From Diplolepis rosae (Eukaryota > Arthropoda > Insecta > Hymenoptera > Diplolepididae), in the NCBI GenBank assembly GCA_030998225.1, contig JAPYXD010000704.1, positions 15,781,501 to 15,845,500 on the forward strand: 64,000 nucleotides of DNA. Direction: 5' to 3'. Each line of letters opens with the position of its first letter. The first letter of the stretch is position 1. The position numbers and the translations under genes are program-made. Positions 20,401 to 31,263 of the stretch are shown in pieces. Under the pieces are notes generated by a model that had not been told where the DNA came from, made no database searches, and saw only the letters and a list, made by a program, of their open reading frames with translations.

Positions 20401-23400
20401 AAGCGTTAGCCACAAATTTAGAATACTCATTACGTACAAAGTAATGATATAATGATAGAGAGAAATAAATTTTATCACATGCAGCAAAAGACAAGGGGAT
20501 AAGAAGATACAGATATTACCGGACGTAAGGATAGACTGGAGATAGGAAGAGATAGATATCCCTTGGCATGGTGGATATAATTTTAGAGGTAGAATGAAAT
20601 AGCGTTTTGGGGATGCAAATCAGCTACTTGGAAGAGATAGAAAGGTTCTGTCTCTTACTATACCCCTGTTTCTATTACTTTCTATCTTTTTACTTCCAGC
20701 ATGGTTTAGCTTCTTTTCAAATTGTGTCGTTCCAATCCATCTTAATGCCCGATGATGATTAATGCTGTTTCGCTACTTTAACATTAAAAATGTTATTCAA
20801 TGCGGTTTATGAAATTATGATTGAAAGAAAGCAAATTCGACTGAATGCTTTATTAGGTAAATTTAAAATTAAATGGTTACCCCAGCGGACGTTGTCAGAG
20901 AGAATAGAATAGAGAGAGTACTCTGACCGTTCTCTGACTTCGCATTATATTTTAGCATATTTTAGCAATAAAAACTAGGAAAACATCATATACCTGTCAT
21001 TGAAGGCAGTGCAATGGTTCACCATTTGCGGAATGTCTCCACCGACAGGATTGACTATTGGTAGAAGTGAGATAAAAAGTAGTTGCGTCTCACTCCACCA
21101 ATAGTAAACCTTCGCGGTGGAGACGTTCCGCCAATTGTGAACCACTGCACTGCCTTCAATGACAGGTATATGATGTTTTCCTAGTTTTTATTGCTAAAAT
21201 ATAAAATTATTGTATTTATTCCTACACATTGTATTCCAAATTTCGCCACAGAATCATAATTGCAATGCTTCAAATGTTTTTTTTCCACTCTTAGCCATAA
21301 TAATGCGAGGTCAAAGAACGGTCAGAGTATTCTCCGACCGTTCTCTCAACCGGGTCCGCTAGGGTATCAATGCGTTTTGTGGAATAAAATATTCTAAATT
21401 TTTTCCCATCTCTTGGAAAGTCTCATTCTTTTTACCTTCACAAATAATAATAATAAAATTTCTTTTCGACATGTTCATAATAGGAGATAGAAGAAGGCAG
21501 CTAGATCGAATGACCCGGCAGTTATATGACCCAAAATTAGTGAAGGATGCGCAATTACTAGGATTTCTGTATGAAGGTACAAATTCCAAACCCACCTGTG
21601 GCGTAGCCTTAGTAGAAGTTCGCATAGTCATAACTGATGGTTCTTGTGTCCCTGAGGAAACTGATCTTTCTAAAATCCACATTTTATTTAGAGTGGTTGA
21701 AGACTATACATCTACTGACATTTATAACGTTCTTAGAAGAGAGAACTACAGAACCAACAATGTCCATATTGTAATCCTAATAGTAAGAACTTTTATGCAA
21801 ACACAAGGCTTCATACTTAAATCAGTTGAATAAATAATTTTGAATAAAATTATTTTATTTTATTTTATTTTAGATGAATAGAAGAGCAACAGCAATAGAG
21901 GGGTATATAATGCCGAATCAGCCACAGCCTTTCAGACCCAAGAGTGGAAATAAGGTTACACACGTAGGATGGGACAAGGTAGAAGTAGAAATGCATCTAA
22001 TTGTGACGTGTTTCATTTTCATATCGACGTCAAGTGAGGGCTTAAAAAGCAGAACCGAACGAGCGCTCGAGTGCATCATGCCCACTCCTGCCTACTGCTC
22101 GAGCGAGCGCTCTTTCGGTTCTGCTTTCCAAGCCCTCAAGTGCTTTATTTGCCCTAAATAATCAATACTCAACAAAATATTTTTTCAAATTTTTTAACTG
22201 AGCTACACAGGCGTCCGACATCTCCTAATCCACAGGAAGTCCTCGTTATATCGCGTAACGGTATTTAATAATTTTATAATAGACCTTTTTACCTATCGGA
22301 AAGTTTAGTACGCATGCGCTAATTATATACATGTACTTCCTGTTTTTGCAATCATTTTTGCTCCCTGTACGCAGTGCAAATTGTTTTTATTCATTTTTTG
22401 AAGGAAATAACGAGGTTTCATAATTTTTTTTTTCGAGTGAAATTGAATTTAAATAAAAGAAAGAATAAAGGAGCATGTATGCGCTGCATGTACGGTTTTT
22501 GTAAAAATGATAGTCGTATACCAAAATCATACAGAGAATATAACCTCTTTTACTGCATACGATTTCCAAGACTTTGTTTACATTACAGTGAAGGACATAT
22601 TGAGAAAAAAGAATTAATGACACATTGTAAAAAATTCAATGATTGTTTAAAATTTAAAAATTGGCTTGAATCATGTGGTCGTTCACATGATAAATTCAAC
22701 TCTATTGATAGTTTCTTGGAGGCATTATATTATACTTTATATCTTCCATACACTTCGTGGGTGAAAGTGGGCATACATTCCTTCATTCTGCAATTACAAT
22801 TTTAAGTAAATAGAACTTCTGACACAATTTTTTCACATAATTTAATAATGATTTTTCAATGCATTGTAACGTTTTTTTTTTTAATATTTACAATAGTTCG
22901 AAATATTTTCTCCAATTCTCTTTTCACAATTGACTATACATTTCCTTCCAAAATAATTAATTTTCCCAATGCTGTTTTCTTCTACTGTATTCTTTGGCAT
23001 TTTTGCCATTTTGCCCCAGGTATTTCATTCTCATTTGATTTCACAGCAAAAAAGGGCAAACTTGCATTTATCTTAACAGCTTATGATCGCAACTTTCATA
23101 CTGCGCGGGAAGCTTCATAGTAAACGCAAATGCGCAAATTAACCACCGATGGTTAGGTAAACTGGTCTATTAGGATGGTAGAGTTGAAATGTCACTGTCT
23201 ACTTTATCAGGACACAAGACAATTTCATGTGGGCGATGCCCAGGACTGGGAATCGACAAAAAAATTAAGAGACTTGAATTTGTTAACAAAAACCGTATAT
23301 TCTTTAACAAAAATTGACTTAAAAAAAGACAATAATTTACAAAAGATTAATCTCGACAATTGACATTCCGAACGACATAAAAAATCCATTATGTAAAAAT

Positions 23401-26400
23401 CTAAAGACGTGATATACGTAGTAATGGGTAAGTATACATTATACCATAGTTTTAGTTGCCCAAAGTTTCAATTGCCCATAAAATCACCAGACGTCACCAT
23501 ATTTGAAAAGCAGTGTTAGGCGAAGATTTTGAAAGGAATGTGTTGGCAAAACCTGCGAGAATTGCAAGATGCAGGATTCCTGTACATTTCCCTGAAGCGC
23601 TCTCTACCGCCTATATTTGATATATACACGGAAAAAATAAGTACTGGGAAATTTACTTGACAGTCCTCGACTTTTGGACAGGACAAATTTTTCTGAAGAT
23701 CCTATATACTTTTTATTAAGAAGCTTAGAACTTCATCGAAAAAAAGAAAGAATGTCCTAGATTAATTCAAGCACAGTCAATGAATGAAATTCTTTCAAAT
23801 TTTATTGTATACTTTTTGAAAAAATTATATAGAAATGCAAATAATACTTCTTCTAAAGAGTGCTTCACGTTTTAAAAGAGTTTGGATAGAATAATTCGAT
23901 TAGGAAGAGATGAATACCTGCTATACAAATCAAAGAAAAATTCTTGGACTGCGCTTGAAAGTCTTGTGAAATTTTTAGTGGTACGATGCGCTGTTGTCAA
24001 TGTCAGTTTTTTAGATACGCAAAATTTTTATTACTTTGTAAATTGACATAAACTTCAGAAATTATGAAGTTCTTATATTTGATATTTTAGAATTCAGTAA
24101 TTAATTTATTAAAAGTCTCTTCATCTAAAAACGTTTCTTAGCCTTATATAAAATTGATGGCGAAACAAGGCGCAGCAATTTCTTACACGGCCCTGCATTT
24201 TCAAAGGATAAAATCTACCCAACATTTTTTGAGAAGTATCGCAAGTGCTTCAGTAGCCGTGCGGTTTAATTTATAAGGTTAGACTGCGTTATACATGTAG
24301 GTTAGGTAAAAGTTAAGGCTCGAATCCTATCAGCGTAATATTAATTTCAACAGCGGTAATATAATTTGTAATAAAAATCAATAAAATAGTATATAAAAAA
24401 AAGACAGCTCGCGAAAATAATTTTTGTTTCTTATTGCCTTTGATAGTCCATAAAAATTTCATTGACTGGCTTTGAAGTTCTCATGCACGAGTGCTGTGCG
24501 AGCTCTATCTGCCTATATACAGAATTTCATATTAATTCGTAACAATATCCAATCTTTGAACTTTATTTTCTCAAATGATTCATAGACATTATACATTTTG
24601 CGTACTCAGAATTTTCACGGACTTTCTACTGAATATACTTTTGGAAAGTTCTATACTTTTTCCAGGATTATTGATGTAATTGTACAAGAACGGTACTTCT
24701 AGTTTTAAGTAACTTTTGAACGTATCTGAAAGTCGAGCACTCTGTCATGTAAATTTCCCAGTACTTATTTTTTCCGTGTACTTGCAATTTTTGCCAACGC
24801 ATTCCTTTCATAATCTTCGTCAAACACTGCTTTTCAAATATAGTGACTTCTAGTGATTTTATGGGCAATTGAAACTTTGGGCAACTAAAACTATGGTAGA
24901 ATGTATACCTACCGTAGTAATGTACATGTAGTAAACTATGTAATATATGTAATGTTTTATACTACCGTGGGAAAAAACTAAGGTGAATTTTTTATTTAAA
25001 CTTCGCGGGCTAACCGATCCGGGCAAACTCTTTTTTTTTTATGTTGGTCCTACGTAACATAGTTACGCTTGTGTTTTCTAAACGAATAAAAGTGATTTTT
25101 TCGACTTTTACAATGTCTGAATTTGTTGAGCAAAGAAGTGCCATTAAATTTTGTTTGCGGAATGAAATTTCAGTTGCGGAAACGTTCAGAATGTTGCAGA
25201 AGGCTTTTGGTGATTTGACCATGTCACAGAAAAATGTTTATAAGTGGTACAAAGACTTCAAAGATGGCAGAGAACGTGTTGATGGCTTGGAAAGCCCCGG
25301 ACGACCATCAACATCAACTGACGAGCAACATGTCCATCAAATCAAAGAATTAGTGCACAAAAATCGTCGGTTGATAATTAGAGACCTTGATGACACTATT
25401 GGCATTTCAGGAGGATTACTCAACACCGTTTTAAAAGATATTTTGGGCAGACAACTCGTGATTTTTGCATCACGATAATGCGCCGTCTCACTGCACTCAT
25501 TCTTCGTGACCATTCTGCCAAAAACTCAACGCATATCGTTCCACAACCACCATATTCGCCTGATTTGGCTCCGTGTGACTTCTGGCTATTCCCCAAACTT
25601 AAAAGACCACTCCGAGGACACCGTTTTGCACAATTGAAGAGATACAAGCCGAATCGAAGAAGGCTTTGAAAACAATTCCGAAAATCGAATTTAACAAGTG
25701 TTTCGACGATTGGAAAAAACGTTGGCATAAGTGCATTATATCGGGAGGGGATTACTTTGAAGGGGATGGAATTTATTTGAATAAATAAATAAAGATTTTT
25801 CATTTTTCAACAAAATTCACCTTAGTTTTTATCCACAGTAGTACGTACCCATTTCTGGTCTCTAGATCTCTCGGCCAATCAGAGTGAGTCCTTTTCGTGA
25901 CTCAATATCAAAATTCCATTTTCCAGCTAAACTTTAGCAATTTCGATAAAAACGTTATGATACAAAATCGTTTACTATGAAAAGATCTACACATTTTAAT
26001 TGCAACATTTTGTTATAAGATGTTTATTTTTCTTTTTAATTTCAAAAAATATTATTGAAAATCGGAAATTAAATTTTTTATCCAGAAGTAAGTACCGCAC
26101 TAGAGAAAAAATTGGTTTAATAATTGAAATCAATTGGAAATGTTGAAATTACTATTCACCATGTAACGCGATAGAATAAGTTCTAAGTCAGTTGATTTTA
26201 ATTGCAAAATTTACTTTAAAAAATGTGAAATAACTTGAAAATAATGAAATGAAATTTTGCTGTTCCTGATAAACATCCCATAAACATTCCGGGATATCTT
26301 AAAAATGTAAGAGGGGCATCGATAGTCCCGTTAATTTGGTATAAATATTTCTGGGATACCCCACAAAATCCCATTGCTATGAGGATACATTTAAAAAAGA

Positions 26401-28806
26401 TACCTCTATTTTACTGCGAGATAAAAATAATTTTACGTTTAATAATTTTCAGGATTGGAAAGTCACATCAGATAATGTCACGATCAGTAGTATAGAAGCA
26501 GATAAAATATATATAAGTTCCAATGCAGATTACGAATGTCTTGAAGTAAGTACGTTATAATAACTTATGTAAGAAACTTGCTATTGGCCAGAATCATTTC
26601 AACTGCTCTAATATAACAGAATTAATTCTATTATTATTAAAGTTAATTATTATAAACAATTTTTATAAACAAATTCTTACTTGCATGTATTTTTCGTCGA
26701 AAAATTTTCTGTTTGACTCTGCTAAAATTTCTCATAAGAGCCATAATTTGCCCCGGAAAATTCACATAAGATAACAATTACTATTTTTATCAACATACTT
26801 ATATAGGAATTCTTATCTCATGCGTTAATTAGTTATATTGTTACTCTACGCTTGATTTACGCTGCACCGTAAACGTAGCGTTCAGCCCGTTTACTAGGTA
26901 AACGAGGACGTCATCACCAGAACAGAGTTATTTTAAAGAACTTCCAAAATTTTACTTTTTTGACGGTTTGAAAAAATTAGAAAATCGCTAGGCGAAGTAT
27001 ATCAAGCTACAAGGAGACTATGTTAAAAATTAAAGTAAGCTGACCCGAAATAATGTGATTTTTTGTGTTTTTGAGAAACTTATTGACTCGCCCTCGTAGC
27101 TTGATTTATGGCTTGTAAAGGGTTTCCCAATAGGGGTGATATGATTTTGAATGTCCCTATCGGGCTCATTTGAACTGAAATTTTTGACGTCTGCTGTCAG
27201 TTGTCATCAGTAAGGTTTGCCATTTAATCATGAGTAGTTTCACGCTTCCACAACGTTTGGAAATTGTCCAATTATTTTATCAAAATTCGAGAAGTTTTGT
27301 CGGTGTTCAAAGAGCATATCGTGCAAAATATGGTCGTCATTCTGCTCCATCCGCGCTCTCAATTCGTCGAATAATCGATAAGTTGGAGAGTGAATTTACT
27401 CTATTGGATACTAAGCCTAAAAATCGTATGCGTACCGCACGTTCTACACAGAATATAGCCGCCGTACAGGCCAGTATCGAGGAAAACCGTGAATTGTCCG
27501 TGCCACGCCGATCTCAGGAATTGGGCCTGTCCAGGATGACTACCTGGCGTATTTTGCGATTGGATCTTGGCCTGCATCCCTATAAGATGATTCTGGCCCA
27601 AGAACTGAAGCCTAATGACCATCGTTTGCGTCGGGAGTTCGCGGATTGGGCTCTGGAATCAATTGAAAATGATCCCAATTTTCATCAAAAAATCATCTTT
27701 TCTGATGAGGCGCATTTTTGGCTCAAGTCTCGGGGGACATTTGGCCGATATATTGTTTAAATCATAAATGGCATAGAATATCCAATATAATAAAAAAGAT
27801 TTCGATCAATTCCGAATGAATATTCAGTGTTTTTTTTCAATTTCAAAACATATCACCCTTATCGGGAAACCCTTTAGTTGCATACACATGTTACAAAATA
27901 GTATATTGTGCGACACAGGAAAAAAATTTATTTTGCGAGTGTGATGTTTGATGCCCGAGCAAAGCGAGGGTAACATTCACACTCGCAAAATAAATTTTTT
28001 TTCCGTGTCGCACACGATTTTTTTCCTACTAGGAGGTCAAAAAATGGATTTTTTTGCTTCGCATCGGACAATAAAATCCACTTTATGACTCACTAGTTGA
28101 AAAAGTTTATTGCTGTATGCTTTTGAGATTCCACACCGCAACCCTAGCGGACCCAGTCGTAACCGTTCGCTGATGATAATTTGCTAACCTCGAAATAATA
28201 TGAATAAGAGGAGCATAAAAAACATTCAAATTGTTGCTATTATGATTCTGCGGTACATTCTGAGTTTAAAGGCATCGAAATTAATACAATAATTTTATTT
28301 TTTAGCGTTAAAAAATAAAAAAAACATAATACCTGTCATTGAAGGCAGTGCAGTGGTTCATCAATTTCCATGTCTTCACCATCAGGATTGACTATTTGTT
28401 AGAGTGAGACGGAAGTATTTGTGTCTCACTCCAACCAATGGTCAACTCTAACGGTTCATATTTATTATGAGGTCCGAGAATGGTCAGCAAACGGTTAATG
28501 AACGTCCTGCCCAGGGAAATTAATAATTTTAATTTTGAAATATTTTAGCAACAAAGGGGTCAACTTCTACTTGACGACGAAACATTTTTAGGAATTTCGA
28601 TTCTATGGGAATATCCTACAAAGCATATTGCCTATTTAAATATTTGGGAACATCATAGAGATTTAAACAATTTTATTTACCAATTCATACCCAGGTGGAA
28701 TAGCAGGATTTATGATATAATTGAAGAAAACACTAGACAATACAAAGCACTACAAGAAGAACAAAATTTTTGTATGAATTATGCACACCGTACTTATGAA
28801 TCATAG
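14478..28806 (+). CDS. secreted serine-protease homologue, copy 2, five exons
   Basis: Exons 14478-14538, 21484-21782, 21874-21978, 26453-26545 and 28549-28806 have GT/AG borders and matching phases. They join into 271 codons plus a stop, a usual size for a small secreted chymotrypsin-fold protein. Residues 1 to about 19 form a hydrophobic signal peptide ([13 protein letters not shown]). The [19 protein letters not shown] motif matches the CGG-L...LTAAHC block, with Ser at the His position. THVGWDK matches the VGWG block. The final exon has QRGQLLL where GDSGGPL is expected, then a [11 protein letters not shown] helix. No catalytic Asp is evident in NNVHIVIL. I infer a catalytically inactive, secreted protease homologue; binding, regulatory or venom roles are all possible. 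Its introns hold at least eight transposon insertions. The exon chain is strong; the fold assignment is by motif only. Confidence 0.68.
14572..14912. repeat. inverted-repeat MITE-like segment
   Basis: A block around GCTGGGACATATGGACAA at about 14628 and its inverted counterpart (GCCCATGTCCCAACTTTGTT, near 14855) form diverged arms. A related single arm lies in the first intron of copy 1 near 9270-9380. Confidence 0.45.
14956..15204. mobile_element. 249-bp palindromic MITE, TA target
   Basis: The ends CACTGAGAAAAATGGATT and AATCCATTTTTCTCCGTG lie between TA at 14954-14955 and 15205-15206. The arms also share CCAGGTxCAGTGACTAT. It lies in the first intron of copy 2. Confidence 0.8.
15207..16913. 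other. intron sequence without recognised features
   Basis: A GC-richer patch at 15730-15890 contains a short GTGTGGATCCTCACAC palindrome; I assign no function. The remainder is AT-rich. Confidence 0.4.
16916..18265. mobile_element. 1350-bp DNA transposon, TA target, no transposase
   Basis: Ends GGGGAGAAGCGGCGAAATTG and the near-exact inverse CAATTTCGCCGCTTCTTCCC are flanked by TA (16914-16915, 18266-18267). The subterminal regions repeat AATTGGCGC. An internal hairpin (TTTACCCGACATGGCGGGTAAA) lies near 18052. No transposase frame is seen. It resembles a non-autonomous Tc1/mariner/pogo-type element. Confidence 0.75.
18922..20186 (-). mobile_element. near-complete mariner (mauritiana-like), 1265 bp
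   Basis: Inverted ends begin CCAGGGGTGTTAGTTGAA and are flanked by TA (18920-18921, 20187-20188). It lies in the first intron of copy 2, opposite to it. Confidence 0.93.
19025..20014 (-). CDS. mariner transposase, open frame with altered C-terminus
   Basis: I chose the Met of MSSFVPSK (20014) rather than the Met six codons upstream, because MSSFVP is the usual family start. The 329-codon frame has the N-terminal HTH region (residues 1-110), the WVPHRL linker, and the DDE/D core with D156 in TGDEKW, D249 in QHDNAPSH and D284 in [12 protein letters not shown]. These spacings equal those of Mos1 (D,D34D). The end is damaged: after FALKEKK the frame slips, and the expected KLP..W.KC...G.YF tail can be read only in another frame, with about 24 bases missing. 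A TA-targeted cut-and-paste enzyme by family. Catalytic residues are all present; activity with the changed tail is doubtful. Confidence 0.88.
   Translation of the reverse strand: MSSFVPSKSHLRHSLLFLFHQKKKAVEAHRLLVETYGELAPVIRTCETWFRQFKSGDFDLTDNEHPGAAKKLEDEELQALLDEDPTQSQQQLAQTLNVTRGAICQRLKAMGKIEKYGKWVPHRLNDRQMENRKTMCEMLLQRFERKSFLHRIVTGDEKWIYFENPKRKKSWLSPGEDGPSTPRPNRFGRKTILCVWWDQCGVVYFKLLKPGETVNTDRYRQQIINLNPALIEKRPEWARRHGKVILQHDNAPSHTAKVVKNTLKALNWEILSHPPYSPDLAPSDYHLFASIGHSLAEQHFANFEEVEQWLVEWFALKEKKICLKYGQNV
20310..20395 (+). repeat. tRNA-like / SINE-like promoter pair
   Basis: TAGCTGAGTAGAC (box A-like, 20313) and GGTTCGAGTCT (box B-like, 20363) lie about 50 bp apart, as in tRNA genes. A cloverleaf is not convincing, so this may be a tRNA-derived SINE or a chance match. 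Confidence 0.3.
20880..21364. mobile_element. foldback element, CCCTAGCG family, copy 1
   Basis: The ends CCCCAGCGGAC and GTCCGCTAGGG are flanked by TA on each side (20878-20879, 21365-21366). The central arms contain the family core ACCTGTCATTGAAGGCAGTG and its inverse. It lies in the first intron of copy 2, 120 bp before exon 2. Confidence 0.8.
22031..22141. repeat. imperfect hairpin of about 110 bp
   Basis: Arms share GAGGGCTT, AGCAGAACCGAA and GAGCGCTCGAG with their inverses around a loop near 22075-22100. It lies in the third intron of copy 2. Confidence 0.7.
22277..23172 (+). mobile_element. THAP-containing DNA transposon remnant, 896 bp
   Basis: Short ends TAATAGACC and GGTCTATTA, with further matching (TTTACCTA/TAGGTAAA; GCATGCGC/GCGCATTTGCG), bound a THAP-like frame. 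P-element transposons carry such a domain. Target duplication is not resolved. Confidence 0.5.
22479..22805 (+). pseudogene. THAP-like zinc-finger fragment
   Basis: From [13 protein letters not shown] the frame shows the C-x4-C start of an insect THAP domain, then IRFPRL (the FP motif) and [13 protein letters not shown], the conserved Trp-containing helix. The expected CSxHF ending is not readable and the frame stops at 22803-22805 in non-THAP sequence, so the domain is broken. It is enclosed by the inverted ends of the surrounding element and lies in the third intron of the protease-homologue gene. I infer the 5' exon of a P-like transposase. Host-gene origin is less likely given the inverted ends. 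Confidence 0.5.
23427..24913. mobile_element. long inverted-repeat element, 1.49 kb
   Basis: Arms of about 210-280 bp share ACCATAGTTTTAGTTGCCC, TTTGAAAAGCAGTGTTAGGC and GTACTGGGAAATTTAC with their inverses. The middle is non-coding. A compact relative with the same outer arms is at 48976-49250. Confidence 0.8.
24962..25841 (+). mobile_element. internally deleted mariner, 880 bp
   Basis: The ends CTACCGTGGGAAAAAACTAA and the diverged inverse CTACTGTGGATAAAAACTAA are flanked by TA (24960-24961, 25842-25843). It lies in the third intron of copy 2. Confidence 0.9.
25113..25788 (+). pseudogene. mariner transposase pseudogene (distinct lineage)
   Basis: The start [18 protein letters not shown] leads into an HTH segment ([24 protein letters not shown]) up to TVLKDILG. 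A deletion then removes the linker and the first catalytic Asp and joins to HHDNAPSH, which is immediately frameshifted. In another frame [18 protein letters not shown] and [19 protein letters not shown] carry the third Asp. The tail ends GGDYFEG with a stop at 25786-25788. The sequence differs clearly from the mauritiana-like copies in this window. Inactive. Confidence 0.88.
26819..26901. mobile_element. solo right end of the CCCTAGCG foldback family
   Basis: The stretch ending CGTTCAGCCCGTTTACTAGG is a diverged match to the right terminus seen at 52500-52576, including the TTTACGCTxCAxCGTAAA palindrome. Confidence 0.4.
27118..27874 (+). mobile_element. internally deleted Tc1/mariner-like element, 757 bp
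   Basis: The ends AAGGGTTTCCCAATAGGGGT and the inverse AAGGGTTTCCCGATAAGGGT are flanked by TA (27116-27117, 27875-27876). It lies in the fourth intron of copy 2. Confidence 0.9.
27230..27760 (+). pseudogene. Tc1/mariner-superfamily transposase, C-terminal half deleted
   Basis: The 176-codon frame from [16 protein letters not shown] holds the paired HTH DNA-binding region found at the N-terminus of a lineage often annotated DUF4817: [31 protein letters not shown], then the first catalytic Asp in [11 protein letters not shown]. The sequence then jumps to a SRGGHLAD-like C-terminal tail, seen in the next frame. The second and third catalytic residues are gone. The N-terminal part is unbroken, so a DNA-binding fragment could in principle be made; there is no evidence that it is. 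Confidence 0.8.
27907..28014. repeat. near-perfect hairpin of about 108 bp
   Basis: GTGCGACAC, AAATTTATTTTGCGAGTGTG and CCCGAG with their inverses form a stem with a loop of only a few bases near 27958. It is intronic. Confidence 0.8.
28142..28516. mobile_element. foldback element, CCCTAGCG family, copy 2, right arm shortened
   Basis: The left end CCCTAGCGGACCC and a diverged right end (CCCAGGG) are flanked by AA (28140-28141, 28517-28518). The core ACCTGTCATTGAAGGCAGTG is present, but most of the right arm is deleted. It ends 32 bp before the last exon of copy 2. Confidence 0.7.
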
Positions 28807-29112
28807 AAAAATATTTTTTAAAGGAACTTTTTTTTTCTTAATTTTATAAGAGCAAATTAAGAAATTCAAGTTCTTATACATATTTACATATTCAGAATGA
28901 CCACGAGTGGATTGCAGAATAGTAATATAGTGTTATGACTTTAGTATACTGCACGTAATAGTATATTATGTACCTAGGCGCATAATGAGGGTTATTGCGC
29001 AACGAGCGACAATGCTCGCAGGAAATCGTAACCAAGGCGTAGTCGAGGCGTAGCCAAGACGAAGCCGAGACGCGATCAGTCCTGCGAGGTGCAAGCATTT
29101 TAAGCAAGTCTC

Positions 29113-29886
29113 GTAATTGAGCCCACGGGAAGAAGAACTCGCCGAGCTGATAGAGCTTGTCAAAATACAACTTCTATTCCTCAAGTATTTTTTAGTCCAA
29201 CATGATTATTACGAAAAAAGAAATTTAAAAGGTATTTTTTGAATAACCTAAAATCAATGTTTCAAAAAACATAAATTGCGATTTCTCGATAAGTATATAA
29301 CTTTAGCGCTTCGTGCGTCGGGCGCTTTTTATTAACAACCCTCTCAATTCTTTATTTTCAGTACGAATAATTTTAAATTTTCCGAAAAACTTCTTTAAAT
29401 ACAAATAAATAACTTTGTCACTTCATATTTTTCGAAACATCAAATTTATTCGTCACTTTTTCACTCCGAACCGCGAAAAACAAAGAATTGACAGGTATTG
29501 ATTTGTTATTGAATATTATCAAATGTTGATGGTGTTTATCTTTTTTAAATGATTATTCGGCATCAGCAATGAATACTAAATGAAAATACGAAAAATGTAA
29601 TCCATTTCGTGCAGTACTTACCGAGAAATCGCAATTTATGTTTTTTGAAACATTGATTTTAGGTTATTCAAAAGATACCTTTTATATTTCTTTTTTCGTA
29701 ATAATCATGTTGGACTAAAAAATACTTGAGGAATAAAAGTTGTATTTTGACAAGCTCTATCAGCTTATTTTTTTTTTATTTTGAGTTTTTACAACTTTTT
29801 TTTTTTACTTCAATTTTAAAAAATGGACAATACTTTTCCCCTTTTTCGAGCGCTCGGCGAGTTCTTCTTCCCGAGGGCTCAATTAC
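29113..29886. mobile_element. inverted-repeat element with an interrupted right arm
   Basis: The left arm (29113 to about 29300) recurs inverted at about 29620-29886, sharing TCAAAATACAACTT, TTTTTTAGTCCAACATGATT and AGAAGAACTCGCCGAG. The right arm carries about 85 bp of extra T-rich sequence at 29766-29850. Confidence 0.75.
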
Positions 29887-30950
29887 CCAAATTGTGTCCA
29901 ATCTGAAAAGGTCGAAATTGCCGTGATTATCGCCCATCTCACTTGACATTTCGCGAATACTTCCGGCCATTTTGATTTTCTCGATCTTGTGTAGTAGTAA
30001 TGTATTGTAATAGACGTATGCGCAGTTCAAATGTAAAATTAAGGCTTTGTCAGTACAGTGCCAACGCTGTACGAAGAAGAAGAATAAGAAGATTACGCTT
30101 CGCTGTATCGTAATAGGCGCTTGAACAGTTCAATTTTCATATTACATTCCTCTGTATCGTAATACACAACATTATGCTACTCTCAACTGTAGCGTCAAAA
30201 CGAGCTTACTCGCCGGAGGCACATAAACTGTTTTACCAACTGAGAAAGTTGCATTGTATATGCTGAACTCTTTTGTAGTATATAATCCCTATTCTGCATC
30301 CCATGTAAAACTTGAAGTTTGTTGTTCAACTGAATAAATTCAATTTAAATTAAATAAAACAAGTTCCTTCATATATTGTATTCTTACATAGAATTATGAA
30401 CAGTAACATAATTACAATTGTAATACATAATAAAGCTGGAATAAATAATAAATCAATAATTTCAATTTTATTTCCTTTGATCAAAGAAACGTTTAAATAA
30501 AGCTATTTTACTACTTAAGAGCATGTTATAGATTAGAAAACTAGCAAATACGTCCAATATTCATTAAATGCAGTTTTAAAAATTTGGAAAATGGTAGAGA
30601 AGATAAAAAAGGACATTCGGGCTATTGATTTTTCAAAGTTATTATCTACTCAAAGTTTGATCTGTAAAAGCGTCAAAGAAACATTTTTCAGATCTAATAG
30701 ATTTAAAGCATAATTTCTTGCGTTGGGTTGAAAAAACAAACGTTTGGACCTAACTTTGATTATATAATGTTTGTTCCCTAGAACAACTGTTATTTTGTTC
30801 TGATAAAAAAATTATTATGGATATAATTTGTAGACCTTTTTAACTATACAATTTTTCATTTCGACAGTTTTTTCGTATTTCGCACAGTTTGGCTAGAAAA
30901 TGCCCTTATGAAAAAAAAAATTGGTAAGTACTGGATACAATAATTACCAA
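29887..30950. other. spacer without recognised gene
   Basis: AT-rich. Two diverged copies of a short segment (GTAATAGxCG...AGTTCAA) occur near 30007 and 30108. Confidence 0.4.
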
Positions 30951-31263
30951 TATTTTTTTTTATAAGGGTGGAACCGAGAAAACACGGTCTATAAATATTC
31001 TGGAACTAGAAAAGGAACAGAGTTGTTTGTTATAGAACTGTTCTAGAACAAAAAGGTAACAGTATTTTAGATCATTGTGAGAAGCGTGTTACATAATTGT
31101 TCTAGAACAAACGTATCAGATTTTCCAAATCAGTTAAACCGATGTCGATTTAGAACTGTACTGAAACGGTATTCACGTCTTTGTAATAGTGTTACATTAG
31201 CGTTCTAAAACGTCATTATGATATTGCTGGAGTTCAATTAAAAAACTGTATTCTAGGATTTAT

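Noticed and set aside
24245..24345. Possible box A/box B pair near GGCTCGAATCC
   Set aside because: The box A match is poor and it lies inside the inverted-repeat element. Weaker than the pair at 20310.
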